Shown here: positions 1-5,527 of the stretch, in pieces
Position numbering within the stretch: position 1 is the first letter of the stretch
Layout: the number at the start of each line of letters is the position of its first letter
Assembly: GCA_021780975.1 (NCBI GenBank)
Contig: JAJXXS010000379.1
Coordinates: forward strand, 1-5,527
Source: Pseudomonadota bacterium
GTDB taxonomy: Bacteria > Pseudomonadota > Gammaproteobacteria > Burkholderiales > Thiobacillaceae
Direction of reading: 5' to 3'
DNA: 5,527 nt
Program-made: the position numbers and the translations under genes
The notes under the pieces: model-generated
What the model saw: the letters and a program-made list of their open reading frames with translations, nothing else
What the model was told of the DNA's origin: nothing
Databases searched by the model: none

Positions 1-276
1 GAGAAGATCGACACCCTGGTGCTGGGTTGCACCCACTATCCGCTGCTCAAGCCCCTGCTCCAGGAAGTCGCCGGCCCCGGCGTCGCGCTGGTCGATTCCG
101 CCGAGGCCATGGCCGAGCAGGCCGCGCTCCTGCTGCAGCAGCGCGGCCTGGAGAACCCCGGGCACACATCGCCGCGCTACGAATACTACGTGACGGACGT
201 GCCGCTGCGCTTCCAGACCATAGGCGAACGCTTTCTCGGCCGCACCCTCCATCCCGTGCACGTGGTCAAGTGGTAA
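1..276 (+). CDS. murI: Glutamate racemase, C-terminal part (5' end outside window)
   Basis: Interconverts L- and D-glutamate in the cytoplasm, supplying D-Glu for peptidoglycan precursors. The frame is open from base 1 and ends at TAA 274-276, giving about 91 C-terminal residues of a protein usually near 270-285. The motif LGCTHYPLL (bases 22-48) is the hallmark around the second catalytic cysteine of the Asp/Glu racemase family. It is followed by a DSAEAMAEQ stretch and a C-terminal TDVPLRFQTIGERFLG segment, both typical of MurI. The GTG at 19 is internal to the enzyme and is not a start; the true start and the first catalytic cysteine lie upstream of the window. The last 7 bases overlap the start chosen for the next gene, so the two are probably co-transcribed. 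Identification rests on family motifs and is secure. Confidence 0.95.
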   Translation, partial: EKIDTLVLGCTHYPLLKPLLQEVAGPGVALVDSAEAMAEQAALLLQQRGLENPGHTSPRYEYYVTDVPLRFQTIGERFLGRTLHPVHVVKW

Positions 277-1898
277 CGGATGCGCGCTTCCTGACTTTTC
301 CAGCCGCGCCCGGGCGCACGCGTTTCAGTCACCTGCTGCGCCGGCTGCCACTGGCACTCCTCGCCCTCTGCCTCAGCGCCTGCGCCACGCTGCAGCCGCC
401 CCGGCCCGCGCCGCACAGCCAGACGCCCGCCCCCGCCCCGGCCACGCCCCTCGGCCGCGAGACAACCGCGCTGCATCTGCCCGCGGCACAGTCCGGCTTC
501 ATCCTGCTGGCTTCCGGCGCCGACGCCCTCGCCACGCGCCTCTGGCTCATCGACCAGGCGCGCAAGAGCCTCGACGTGCAGTACTACATCCTGCGCGACG
601 ACGACACCGGCAAGCTCTTCCTCGATGCGCTGCTACGCGCCGCGCAGCGCGGCGTGCGCGTGCGCCTGCTGCTCGACGACCTCAATGTCGGCGCGCAGGC
701 CCCGCTGTTCCAGACACTGGCGCGCGCGCCGAACATTTCCGTGCGCTTCTACAATCCACTGCGTTTCCACAGCCACAGCTATCTTTCGCTCGCCTACGAA
801 TATTTCACCGACGGCGGCAAGGTGGACCGCCGCATGCACAACAAGCTGCTCGTGGCCGACAACGAAATGGCGATCACGGGCGGACGCAACATCGGCGACG
901 AATATTTCCAGGCCTCCAGCCGCCTGTCCTTCCTCGATCTCGACGTGCTCGCCGCCGGCCCCGTGGTGCAGCAGTTCGCGCATTCCTTCGACCTGTACTG
1001 GAACAGCGCGTCGGCAGTGCCCGCTGCCGCGTTGCCCGGCTGGGCGCAGACCGCGCAGAACCTGCCCGCCCTCGCGCGCCGCCTGGGCGCAGCCGCGGCC
1101 GCCTACCAGGCGCGCGCCAACGGCGGCACCCCGCAGAGCAACGCCCTGGTGGGCGAACTCGCGCGCGGCAGCGCGCCATGGGTCGCCGCGCCTGCCGTGG
1201 CCTTGTGGGACAAGCCGGCCAAGACGCGCGGCGACGACAACCCGGCAGCGCTGCTGTGGGGACGTTTTTTCGCCCTCGACATCCAGCCGCGCAAGCAGCT
1301 GCTGCTCGTCTCGCCCTACCTGGTGCCCGGCCGCACGGGCATGGAGTGGCTGCGCCGCATGCGCAGCAAGGGAGTCTCCATCGCGATTCTCACCAATTCC
1401 ATCGCCACCAACGACGTGCTCATCAGCCAGGCAGGCTACGAGCGTTACCGCAAGGCCATGCTCGAGGCCGGCATCGAACTCCACGAATTGAAGCCGGCCC
1501 CCGACCAGACACCTCTCAAGCACCGCCTGTTCGGCCACGGCAGCTCGCAGGCCAGCCTGCATGCCAAGGCCTATGTCATCGACGATCAGGACGTCTTCAT
1601 CGGCTCCTACAACCTCGATCCGCGCTCGGCCCTGCTCAACACGGAACTGGGCGTGCTCATCGAAAGCCCGGCGCTCGCCAGGACCGTGGCCCAGCTGATC
1701 CATGCCGCCATGAGCCCCGCATTCAGCTACCGCCTTGCGCTGAAGCCGGATGTCGAAGGCAGCGGCTCGCACGTCGTCTGGATCACCCGCGATGCCGCGG
1801 GCGCGGAGACAACCTACGAGCATCCGCCCCATACCGGCCCCCTGCTGCAGTTCGGGGTCAGCCTGCTGCGCCTGCTGCCGGTCCAGGGCCAGCTATGA
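270..1898 (+). CDS. Phospholipase D family lipoprotein, ClsC (YmdC)-like putative cardiolipin synthase
   Basis: A 542-residue PLD-superfamily protein with two catalytic HxKxxxxD motifs: His190/Lys192/Asp197 followed by GGRN at 204-207, and His431/Lys433/Asp438 followed by GSYN at 445-448. SLDVQYY (100-106) and RGVRVRLLLDD (127-137) strongly resemble E. coli ClsC, which makes cardiolipin from phosphatidylglycerol and phosphatidylethanolamine. The N-terminus has RR at 24-25, a hydrophobic run and a lipobox LSAC with Cys38, then a Pro/Ala-rich linker to about residue 62. This predicts a lipoprotein; Ala at +2 suggests outer-membrane sorting by the E. coli rule. GTG at 270 is chosen because no other ATG, GTG or TTG start precedes the signal sequence, and it overlaps murI by 7 bp. 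There is no clear Shine-Dalgarno, and the 25-residue n-region is rather long, so the start is the weakest point. Cardiolipin synthesis is inferred; a periplasmic phospholipase or another phosphodiesterase is possible. Confidence 0.88.
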   Translation: MVTDARFLTFPAAPGRTRFSHLLRRLPLALLALCLSACATLQPPRPAPHSQTPAPAPATPLGRETTALHLPAAQSGFILLASGADALATRLWLIDQARKSLDVQYYILRDDDTGKLFLDALLRAAQRGVRVRLLLDDLNVGAQAPLFQTLARAPNISVRFYNPLRFHSHSYLSLAYEYFTDGGKVDRRMHNKLLVADNEMAITGGRNIGDEYFQASSRLSFLDLDVLAAGPVVQQFAHSFDLYWNSASAVPAAALPGWAQTAQNLPALARRLGAAAAAYQARANGGTPQSNALVGELARGSAPWVAAPAVALWDKPAKTRGDDNPAALLWGRFFALDIQPRKQLLLVSPYLVPGRTGMEWLRRMRSKGVSIAILTNSIATNDVLISQAGYERYRKAMLEAGIELHELKPAPDQTPLKHRLFGHGSSQASLHAKAYVIDDQDVFIGSYNLDPRSALLNTELGVLIESPALARTVAQLIHAAMSPAFSYRLALKPDVEGSGSHVVWITRDAAGAETTYEHPPHTGPLLQFGVSLLRLLPVQGQL

Positions 1899-1937
1899 AG
1901 CGTCCCTCTCCTCCCTCTTGCAACTCATGACCTGAAC

Positions 1938-3197
1938 ATGTCCGCCTTCGCGAACCTGCCGCCCCTCCTGCTGGCCTTCTGCGCCACCCTGCTGGCCGCC
2001 TTTGTCATCGGCCTGGAATTGCACAACTACCTGCGCACGCAGCAGCGTGGACTCGGCTTCGGCACCACGCGCACGCTCACCCTCCTCGCCATGGCCGGCT
2101 TCGTGCTGTTCCAGGAAGCCGGCTGGGACGGCTTCTTCCTCGGCCTGGCGATCATCGGGCTGTGGCTGGCGCTCGATTACCGGCAGCAGCTCAAGGATGG
2201 CCAGGAGAGCCTGCTGCCCTATCTCGTGGCCCTGCTCGCCACCCTGCTCGGACCGCTCTCCCTGCTCGCGCCGCCCTGGTTCGTGGCGCTGTACGTCGTG
2301 GTGGTGCTGCTGATGCTGGGCGCGCAGCCCAAGATCCGCCACCTGTCCGACACCTTCAAGAGCGGCGAGGGCATCACCCTGGCCAAGTTCCTGCTCATGG
2401 CCGGGCTGGTGCTGCCGCTGCTGCCCAAGGACATGATCGCCTCCTTCGTTCCCGTCACCTGGTACCAGGTCTGGTTCGCGGTCATCGTGGTGTCGGGGAT
2501 CTCCTATGCCGGCTACGTCGCGCAAACCTATTTCCTGCCCCAGGGCGGCCTCCTCATCACCGGGCTGTCCGGTGGCCTGTATTCGAGCACCGCCGCGACG
2601 GTGGTGCTGGCACGGCGCGGACGCGAGCTGCCGGCGGACGACCGCCTCGTCAGCCCGGCCATCGTGCTGGCCACGGCCATGATGTATCTGCGCCTGTGGG
2701 TGCTGGTGTTCATCCTCGGCCACCATGCCGCGGCGTGGCAGCTGGCGGCGCCCTTCGCCGTGCTGGTGCTGCTCTCGCTGCTTTTCTCCTGGTGGCTGAC
2801 GCACCGCGCCGGCACACGCAGCAGCGAAGCACCCGAGCCGCCTTCGCGCCATCCGCTGGAATTCTCCACCGCCCTGCTGTTCGCCCTGCTCTTCGTCTTC
2901 TTCGCCATGCTCACCACGCAGATCGTCGCGCGCTATGGCAGCGCGGGACTGCACGCGCTGGCCTTCATCGTCGGCTTCACCGACATCGACCCCTTCGTGC
3001 TCTCGCTGCTGGCCGGCAAATATGCTGTAAGCGAAAGCGCCATCGTCGGCGCCGTGCTGGTGGCCAGCGGCAGCAACAACCTGCTCAAGGCGGCTTATGC
3101 CGCGGCCCTGGCGCGCCGCCGCAACGTGCTGCCGGCAGTGGCTTGGCTGACGGCCACCTGCCTCGCCTCCCTGCTCTATGCCTGGTGGCCGGCATGA
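1938..3197 (+). CDS. MgtC/SapB-DUF4010 family polytopic membrane protein
   Basis: A 419-residue, very hydrophobic inner-membrane protein with roughly ten or more predicted membrane segments. The N-terminal part is MgtC/SapB-like: a first helix (about 7-26) ending in GLE (25-27), then an Arg-rich loop and a TRT motif (44-46) opening the next helix. The C-terminal half has DUF4010 signatures: YSSTAAT (215-221) and GFTDIDP (346-352, with Asp349 and Asp351), followed by SGSNN (377-381) near a membrane helix. A charged cytosolic-type loop lies around 290-310. The biochemical function of this family is not established; MgtC itself is linked to Mg2+ limitation and virulence, but transport should not be assumed. 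ATG 1938 follows the upstream stop by 39 nt without a Shine-Dalgarno; the leader is pyrimidine-rich. The stop overlaps the channel gene in an ATGA, so the two are probably translationally coupled. An ion-homeostasis role beside the channel is inference only. Confidence 0.9.
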   Translation: MSAFANLPPLLLAFCATLLAAFVIGLELHNYLRTQQRGLGFGTTRTLTLLAMAGFVLFQEAGWDGFFLGLAIIGLWLALDYRQQLKDGQESLLPYLVALLATLLGPLSLLAPPWFVALYVVVVLLMLGAQPKIRHLSDTFKSGEGITLAKFLLMAGLVLPLLPKDMIASFVPVTWYQVWFAVIVVSGISYAGYVAQTYFLPQGGLLITGLSGGLYSSTAATVVLARRGRELPADDRLVSPAIVLATAMMYLRLWVLVFILGHHAAAWQLAAPFAVLVLLSLLFSWWLTHRAGTRSSEAPEPPSRHPLEFSTALLFALLFVFFAMLTTQIVARYGSAGLHALAFIVGFTDIDPFVLSLLAGKYAVSESAIVGAVLVASGSNNLLKAAYAAALARRRNVLPAVAWLTATCLASLLYAWWPA

Positions 3198-4342
3198 GGA
3201 AAGGCACGCTGCAATCGCTCGCGCGCCGCCTGCTGCAGCCTCATGTGCTGCTGGGGCTGGCAGTCGCCGCCATAGGCCTCACGCATCTGGCCATCGGGCT
3301 AGGCCAACTTCAACTCGGCACGGCCTGGCTCGATTTCGGGCACGCCCAGCTCACGGGGCAGCTCATCGCCTCCCTGGGCAGCGGCGCGCAGCCCCTGCTG
3401 GGCGCCGCCCTCGTGCTGCTGGGCCTCGGCATGCTGACGCGCGCGCATTCGGCATGGATCTTCGCCGTCCTGCTGCTGCTGGTCACCACCGTGGTCGAGG
3501 CGCTGCACCGGCGCTATTTCGAGGCCGGCTTGCATGGCGTCCTGCTCGGCGCCCTCTGGTTCTGGCGCAATGACTTTCGCCGCCTGAGCCTGCTGGGAAC
3601 CTATCTGCTCTCCCTGGGCGGCATCCTGAGCGTGCTGCTCTACGGGACCTTCGGCGCCTATCTGCTGGGCGCGGGCTTCCACCCCGCCATCGAGGACCTG
3701 CCCAGCGCGCTCTACTTCACCGTCATCACGCTTTCCACGGTGGGCTACGGCGACATCGTGCCGGTGTCCCTGGATGCGCGCCTGTTCGCGGTTTCCCTCA
3801 TCCTCGCGGGCCTGAGCATCTTCGCCTCCGCCATCATCTCCTCCTTCGGCCCGGCCCTCGCCCGCCAGGTCAACCGGCTTTTCGACGTGAAAGGAAATCC
3901 CATGCAGCTGCGCAACCATGTCATCCTCGTCGGCGGCGGTTCCATGGCCCGCAACATCGCGCGCGAACTCACTGCGCGCAAGACCGATTTCGTGCAGATC
4001 GTGGTGGATGGCACGGCGGATGCCGAAACCCCCTGGCCGGTGATCAAGGGCGATGCAAGCGAAGACGAGGTTCTCGTCTCCGCGGGCATCCGCCACGCCC
4101 GCCTGCTCATCGCCGCGCGCGAGGATGACGGCGAGAACGCCTTCATCTCGCTCGCCAGCAAGGCGCTCAATCCCGATGTCCGCGTCCTCGCGGTGGCCAG
4201 TTCGGCGCACGCCATCCACCGCCTCAAGCTCGCCCATGCCGATGTCGTGTTCGCCCCCGTGGCGGTGGGCGCGCGCATCCTCGCCAACCTGGTGGAAGGA
4301 AACGCCATCCCCAAGGAATTCCACGACCTGCTGGAAAGCTGA
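3194..4342 (+). CDS. kch: Kch-type potassium channel with cytosolic RCK (TrkA-N) domain
   Basis: A 382-residue K+ channel with the architecture of E. coli Kch (about 417 aa). The N-terminal half has about four hydrophobic segments (roughly 17-37, 65-81, 87-103, 113-124). These are followed by S5 (about 133-158), a pore helix and selectivity filter TVGYGD (182-187), and S6 (about 194-218). No regular Arg ladder is visible, so classic voltage sensing is not supported. The RCK Rossmann fold begins near 241 with HVILVGGGSMA (glycines 247 and 249, Ala252), has Asp272 at the expected end of beta-2, and KGDASEDEVL at 285-294, matching Kch. There is one RCK-N lobe and no TrkA-C domain; the tail is shorter than in E. 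coli. ATG 3194 overlaps the preceding stop by 4 bp with only a weak GGTGG upstream, so expression probably depends on coupling. An internal Met237 has a good ribosome binding site. Close resemblance to Kch makes the call firm; ligand and gating are unknown. Confidence 0.95.
   Translation: MRKGTLQSLARRLLQPHVLLGLAVAAIGLTHLAIGLGQLQLGTAWLDFGHAQLTGQLIASLGSGAQPLLGAALVLLGLGMLTRAHSAWIFAVLLLLVTTVVEALHRRYFEAGLHGVLLGALWFWRNDFRRLSLLGTYLLSLGGILSVLLYGTFGAYLLGAGFHPAIEDLPSALYFTVITLSTVGYGDIVPVSLDARLFAVSLILAGLSIFASAIISSFGPALARQVNRLFDVKGNPMQLRNHVILVGGGSMARNIARELTARKTDFVQIVVDGTADAETPWPVIKGDASEDEVLVSAGIRHARLLIAAREDDGENAFISLASKALNPDVRVLAVASSAHAIHRLKLAHADVVFAPVAVGARILANLVEGNAIPKEFHDLLES
3890..3904 (+). promoter_or_regulatory. 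Internal ribosome binding site and start (Met237) for a free RCK domain
   Basis: AAAGGAAA at 3890-3897 contains the Shine-Dalgarno core AGGA (3892-3895), six bases before an in-frame ATG at 3902-3904. It is clearly stronger than any site preceding the annotated + strand starts here. Initiation there would give a soluble 146-residue protein (to 4342) that is exactly the RCK domain. In E. coli Kch and in archaeal MthK an internal Met start producing free RCK subunits is known from the literature, recalled as Met240 in Kch. The site is seen directly; its use is inferred. Confidence 0.6.
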
Positions 4343-4478
4343 CGAGCCACTGGGAAGCGAGCCTGGCGCGCTGGGACGGACCCGGCCGCAACCCTGCGCG
4401 GGATGCCGGCCTCACGCCTTGCCGGCGCTACCTGTACCGCTTCTGAAAACCACCACGGGCGCGGTGCCTGCGGCGCCC
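4343..4478. other. Convergent intergenic gap between kch and purU
   Basis: This 136-bp spacer contains two GC-rich inverted repeats. GCCGGC at 4405-4410 and 4421-4426 can pair across a 10-nt loop, but no T-run follows on the + strand. The other repeat, 4457-4478, lies directly after the purU stop. Frame 1 on the + strand is open through this stretch to TGA 4444-4446 and reads like a protein tail (ending CRRYLYRF), but I see no start codon or ribosome binding site for it and do not recognise it. No confident gene is present. Confidence 0.5.
4445..4478 (-). terminator. Possible intrinsic terminator of purU
   Basis: On the minus strand, directly after the purU stop, GGGCGC (4478-4473) and GCGCCC (4462-4457) form a perfect 6-bp stem around a 10-nt loop. 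It is followed by GTGGTGGTTTTC (4456-4445). The T-run is short and begins several bases after the stem, so the terminator is weak or the stem serves another purpose. On the + strand the same stem lacks a T-tract, so it gives little support as the terminator of kch. Confidence 0.35.
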
Positions 4479-5333
4479 TCAGTCGAACACCACGGTCTTG
4501 TTGGCATACACCAGCACGCGGTTGTCGAGGTGCCATTTCACCGCGCGCGAGAGCACGATCTTCTCCAGGTCGGCGCCCTTGTGGATGAGGTCTTCCAAGG
4601 TGTCGCGATGGGAGATGCGCGCCACGTCCTGCTCGATGATGGGGCCGTCGTCCAGGGTTTCCGTCACATAGTGCGAGGTGGCGCCGATGAGCTTGACGCC
4701 GCGTTCAAAGGCGCGGTGGTAGGGCTTGGCGCCGTGGAAGGCCGGAAGGAAGGAATGGTGGATGTTGATGATGCGCTGCGGGAAGTGCGCGATGAAGCGC
4801 GGCGACAGCACCTGCATGTAGCGCGCCAGGACGATGAAGTCCACCCTGCGGTCGCGCATGATGGCGAGCTGCGTCTTTTCCGCCTCCTCCTTGGCGTCGC
4901 GGTTCACCGCGATGTGCTGGTAGGGCAGCCGGTAGGTCTCCGCCAGCCAGCGCGTGTCCTCGTGGTTGCTGAGGATGATGGGGATCTCGCAATGCAGCTC
5001 GCCGCTCTGGTAGCGGTAGAGGAGATCCGCCAGGCAGTGGTCGAACTTGGAGACGAACACGGCCATGCGCGATTTTTGCGCCGACTCGGCGAGGCGCCAG
5101 GTCATGTGGTATTGCGCGGCAATGGGCGCGAAAGCCCTGGCAAAATCCGCCAGCGGCAGCGCAAAGCCGCCCAGATCCCACTCCACGCGCATGAGGAAGA
5201 GCTTGAGCTCGCCGTCCTGGTGCTGGTCGGCATGCAGGATGTTGGCGTTGTGGGCCAGCAGGAAGTTGGCGATGGCCGCCACCAGTCCTCTCTGGTCGGG
5301 GCAGGACAGCAGCAGTACGGCGGTGTTCTTCAT
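4479..5333 (-). CDS. purU: Formyltetrahydrofolate deformylase
   Basis: Hydrolyses 10-formyltetrahydrofolate to formate and tetrahydrofolate in the cytosol, balancing the one-carbon pool and supplying formate where PurT uses it. The protein is 284 residues, close to E. coli PurU (280). An N-terminal ACT domain (about 4-80) opens with SCPDQRGLVAAIANFL. It is followed by a formyltransferase-type hydrolase domain: IPIILSNHED (117-126), INIHHSFLPAFHGA (189-202, with Asn190 and His192) and ETLDDGPI (225-232, Asp228). These three residues correspond to the Asn-His-Asp catalytic set of the GAR transformylase family. In E. coli the ACT domain senses methionine and glycine; the same is plausible here. 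ATG 5333 is preferred over an in-frame ATG at 5360 because it matches the family N-terminus and because a likely -10 element overlaps the upstream ATG. Only a weak purine-rich stretch precedes it. The gene is convergent with kch and functionally unrelated to it. Confidence 0.96.
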   Translation of the reverse strand: MKNTAVLLLSCPDQRGLVAAIANFLLAHNANILHADQHQDGELKLFLMRVEWDLGGFALPLADFARAFAPIAAQYHMTWRLAESAQKSRMAVFVSKFDHCLADLLYRYQSGELHCEIPIILSNHEDTRWLAETYRLPYQHIAVNRDAKEEAEKTQLAIMRDRRVDFIVLARYMQVLSPRFIAHFPQRIINIHHSFLPAFHGAKPYHRAFERGVKLIGATSHYVTETLDDGPIIEQDVARISHRDTLEDLIHKGADLEKIVLSRAVKWHLDNRVLVYANKTVVFD

Positions 5334-5358
5334 GGCTCTTGGGCTCCGTGCAACCCGC

Positions 5359-5364
5359 ATGATA
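5359..5364 (-). promoter_or_regulatory. Candidate -10 element of the purU promoter
   Basis: On the minus strand TATCAT (5364-5359) matches the sigma-70 consensus TATAAT at five of six bases. It would place transcription start about 20 nt before the purU ATG. No convincing -35 hexamer is seen at 16-18 bp spacing, so the promoter may be weak, activator-dependent, or a chance match. Confidence 0.35.
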
Positions 5365-5389
5365 GCCGCTTACAGGGCGCGCCTGCCGG

Positions 5390-5399
5390 GCCACGTGGC
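5390..5399. promoter_or_regulatory. Perfect 10-bp palindrome GCCACGTGGC upstream of purU
   Basis: The perfect palindrome is centred about 30 bp upstream of the candidate -10 element of purU, overlapping where a -35 element would lie or just beyond it. That is a plausible operator position, but no regulator can be named from the sequence and GC-rich palindromes of this length do arise by chance. Confidence 0.25.
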
Positions 5400-5459
5400 T
5401 TGCGCCGCCCAGCCCGGTCACGGACTGGCGACCGAGTTGAACGCCAGCCCGGCCAGCAT

Positions 5460-5483
5460 CCCCCCGCCGCTCGCAGCGGGGGG
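5460..5483. repeat. Inverted repeat, 8-bp GC stem
   Basis: CCCCCCGC (5460-5467) and GCGGGGGG (5476-5483) form a perfect 8-bp stem with an 8-nt loop. No T-tract follows on either strand, so it is not a typical intrinsic terminator by itself. It lies in the intergenic stretch upstream of purU, next to a second inverted repeat. Confidence 0.5.
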
Positions 5484-5502
5484 AAAATGCGCGTTCCGCG
5501 CA
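5484..5502 (-). terminator. Possible terminator of a minus-strand gene lying right of the window
   Basis: On the minus strand TGCGCG-GAA-CGCGCA (5502-5488) forms a perfect 6-bp stem with a 3-nt loop and is followed at once by TTTT (5487-5484). This is a compact terminator shape that would end a gene entering from beyond 5527. The T-run is only four bases and the stem short, so the call is tentative. Confidence 0.35.
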
Positions 5503-5527
5503 AACCCGCGGCCTGCTGCGCGCAAAT

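Noticed and set aside
27..269. Upstream extension of the PLD reading frame across murI
   Set aside because: The frame is open only because GC-rich DNA lacks stops. The extension is Arg/Pro/Ala-rich low-complexity sequence lying over the clear murI coding frame, and the lipoprotein signal begins after 270.
633..1832. 399-codon open frame on the minus strand opposite the PLD gene
   Set aside because: No recognisable domain and biased shadow composition. The + strand has both HKD motifs in frame.
1893..2954. 353-codon minus-strand open frame opposite the DUF4010 gene
   Set aside because: Gln/Glu/Arg/Gly-rich low-complexity translation typical of the antisense of a Leu-rich membrane protein gene.
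2162..3193. Long + strand open frame over the DUF4010 gene that continues into kch
   Set aside because: It is in frame with kch, but the part before 3194 is shadow sequence over well-supported DUF4010 coding, and the protein homologous to Kch begins at 3194. It is not a fusion protein.
3299..4324. 341-codon minus-strand open frame opposite kch
   Set aside because: Antisense shadow of the channel gene with no motif of its own.
5334..5360. Upstream ATG at 5360 as the purU start
   Set aside because: It would add nine residues not typical of PurU, has no ribosome binding site, and overlaps the candidate -10 element.
5418..5527. Minus-strand open frame ending at TGA 5420-5418, as the tail of a neighbouring gene
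   Set aside because: About 35 codons with Gly/Pro/Ala runs that coincide with the inverted repeats. No recognised family, and a terminator-like hairpin lies within it, so coding is not supported.
5487..5527. ATG at 5487 on the + strand preceded by a G-run, as a new gene start
   Set aside because: The G-run is part of a stable hairpin, spacing is short, and only 13 codons are visible before the edge. The evidence is too slight to call.

Overview
The window is a compact, very GC-rich stretch of bacterial chromosome with codon third positions dominated by G and C. Gene content and protein style suggest a Gram-negative proteobacterium, most likely a betaproteobacterium. That placement is an inference from general resemblance of the proteins, not a proven one. 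There are no IS elements, CRISPR arrays, tRNA or rRNA genes, and no compositional break that would signal recent transfer.

Layout. Positions 1-276 (+) are the C-terminal third of glutamate racemase (murI), cut by the window edge. It overlaps by 7 bp a phospholipase D / cardiolipin synthase C-like gene (270-1898, +) that encodes a predicted lipoprotein with two intact HKD motifs. After a 39-nt gap comes a polytopic membrane protein of the MgtC/SapB-DUF4010 type (1938-3197, +). Its stop overlaps the start of a Kch-type potassium channel (3194-4342, +) with a TVGYGD filter and a cytosolic RCK domain. A 136-bp convergent gap separates this block from purU, formyltetrahydrofolate deformylase (5333-4479, -). 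The last ~190 bp lie upstream of purU and hold a plausible promoter and several inverted repeats.

How the genes fit together. The four + strand genes are packed as one transcription unit with overlaps or a very short gap and no recognisable promoter between them. The last three are all envelope proteins: a phospholipid-modifying lipoprotein, a membrane protein of unknown function, and a K+ channel. murI adds cell-wall precursor synthesis. purU is an unrelated one-carbon/purine gene on the opposite strand.

No wholly new system is evident. The two best leads are a strong internal Shine-Dalgarno plus Met codon inside the channel gene, at the position where E. coli Kch is known (from memory) to start a free RCK domain, and the recurrence of a cardiolipin-synthase-like gene beside kch, as in E. 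coli.
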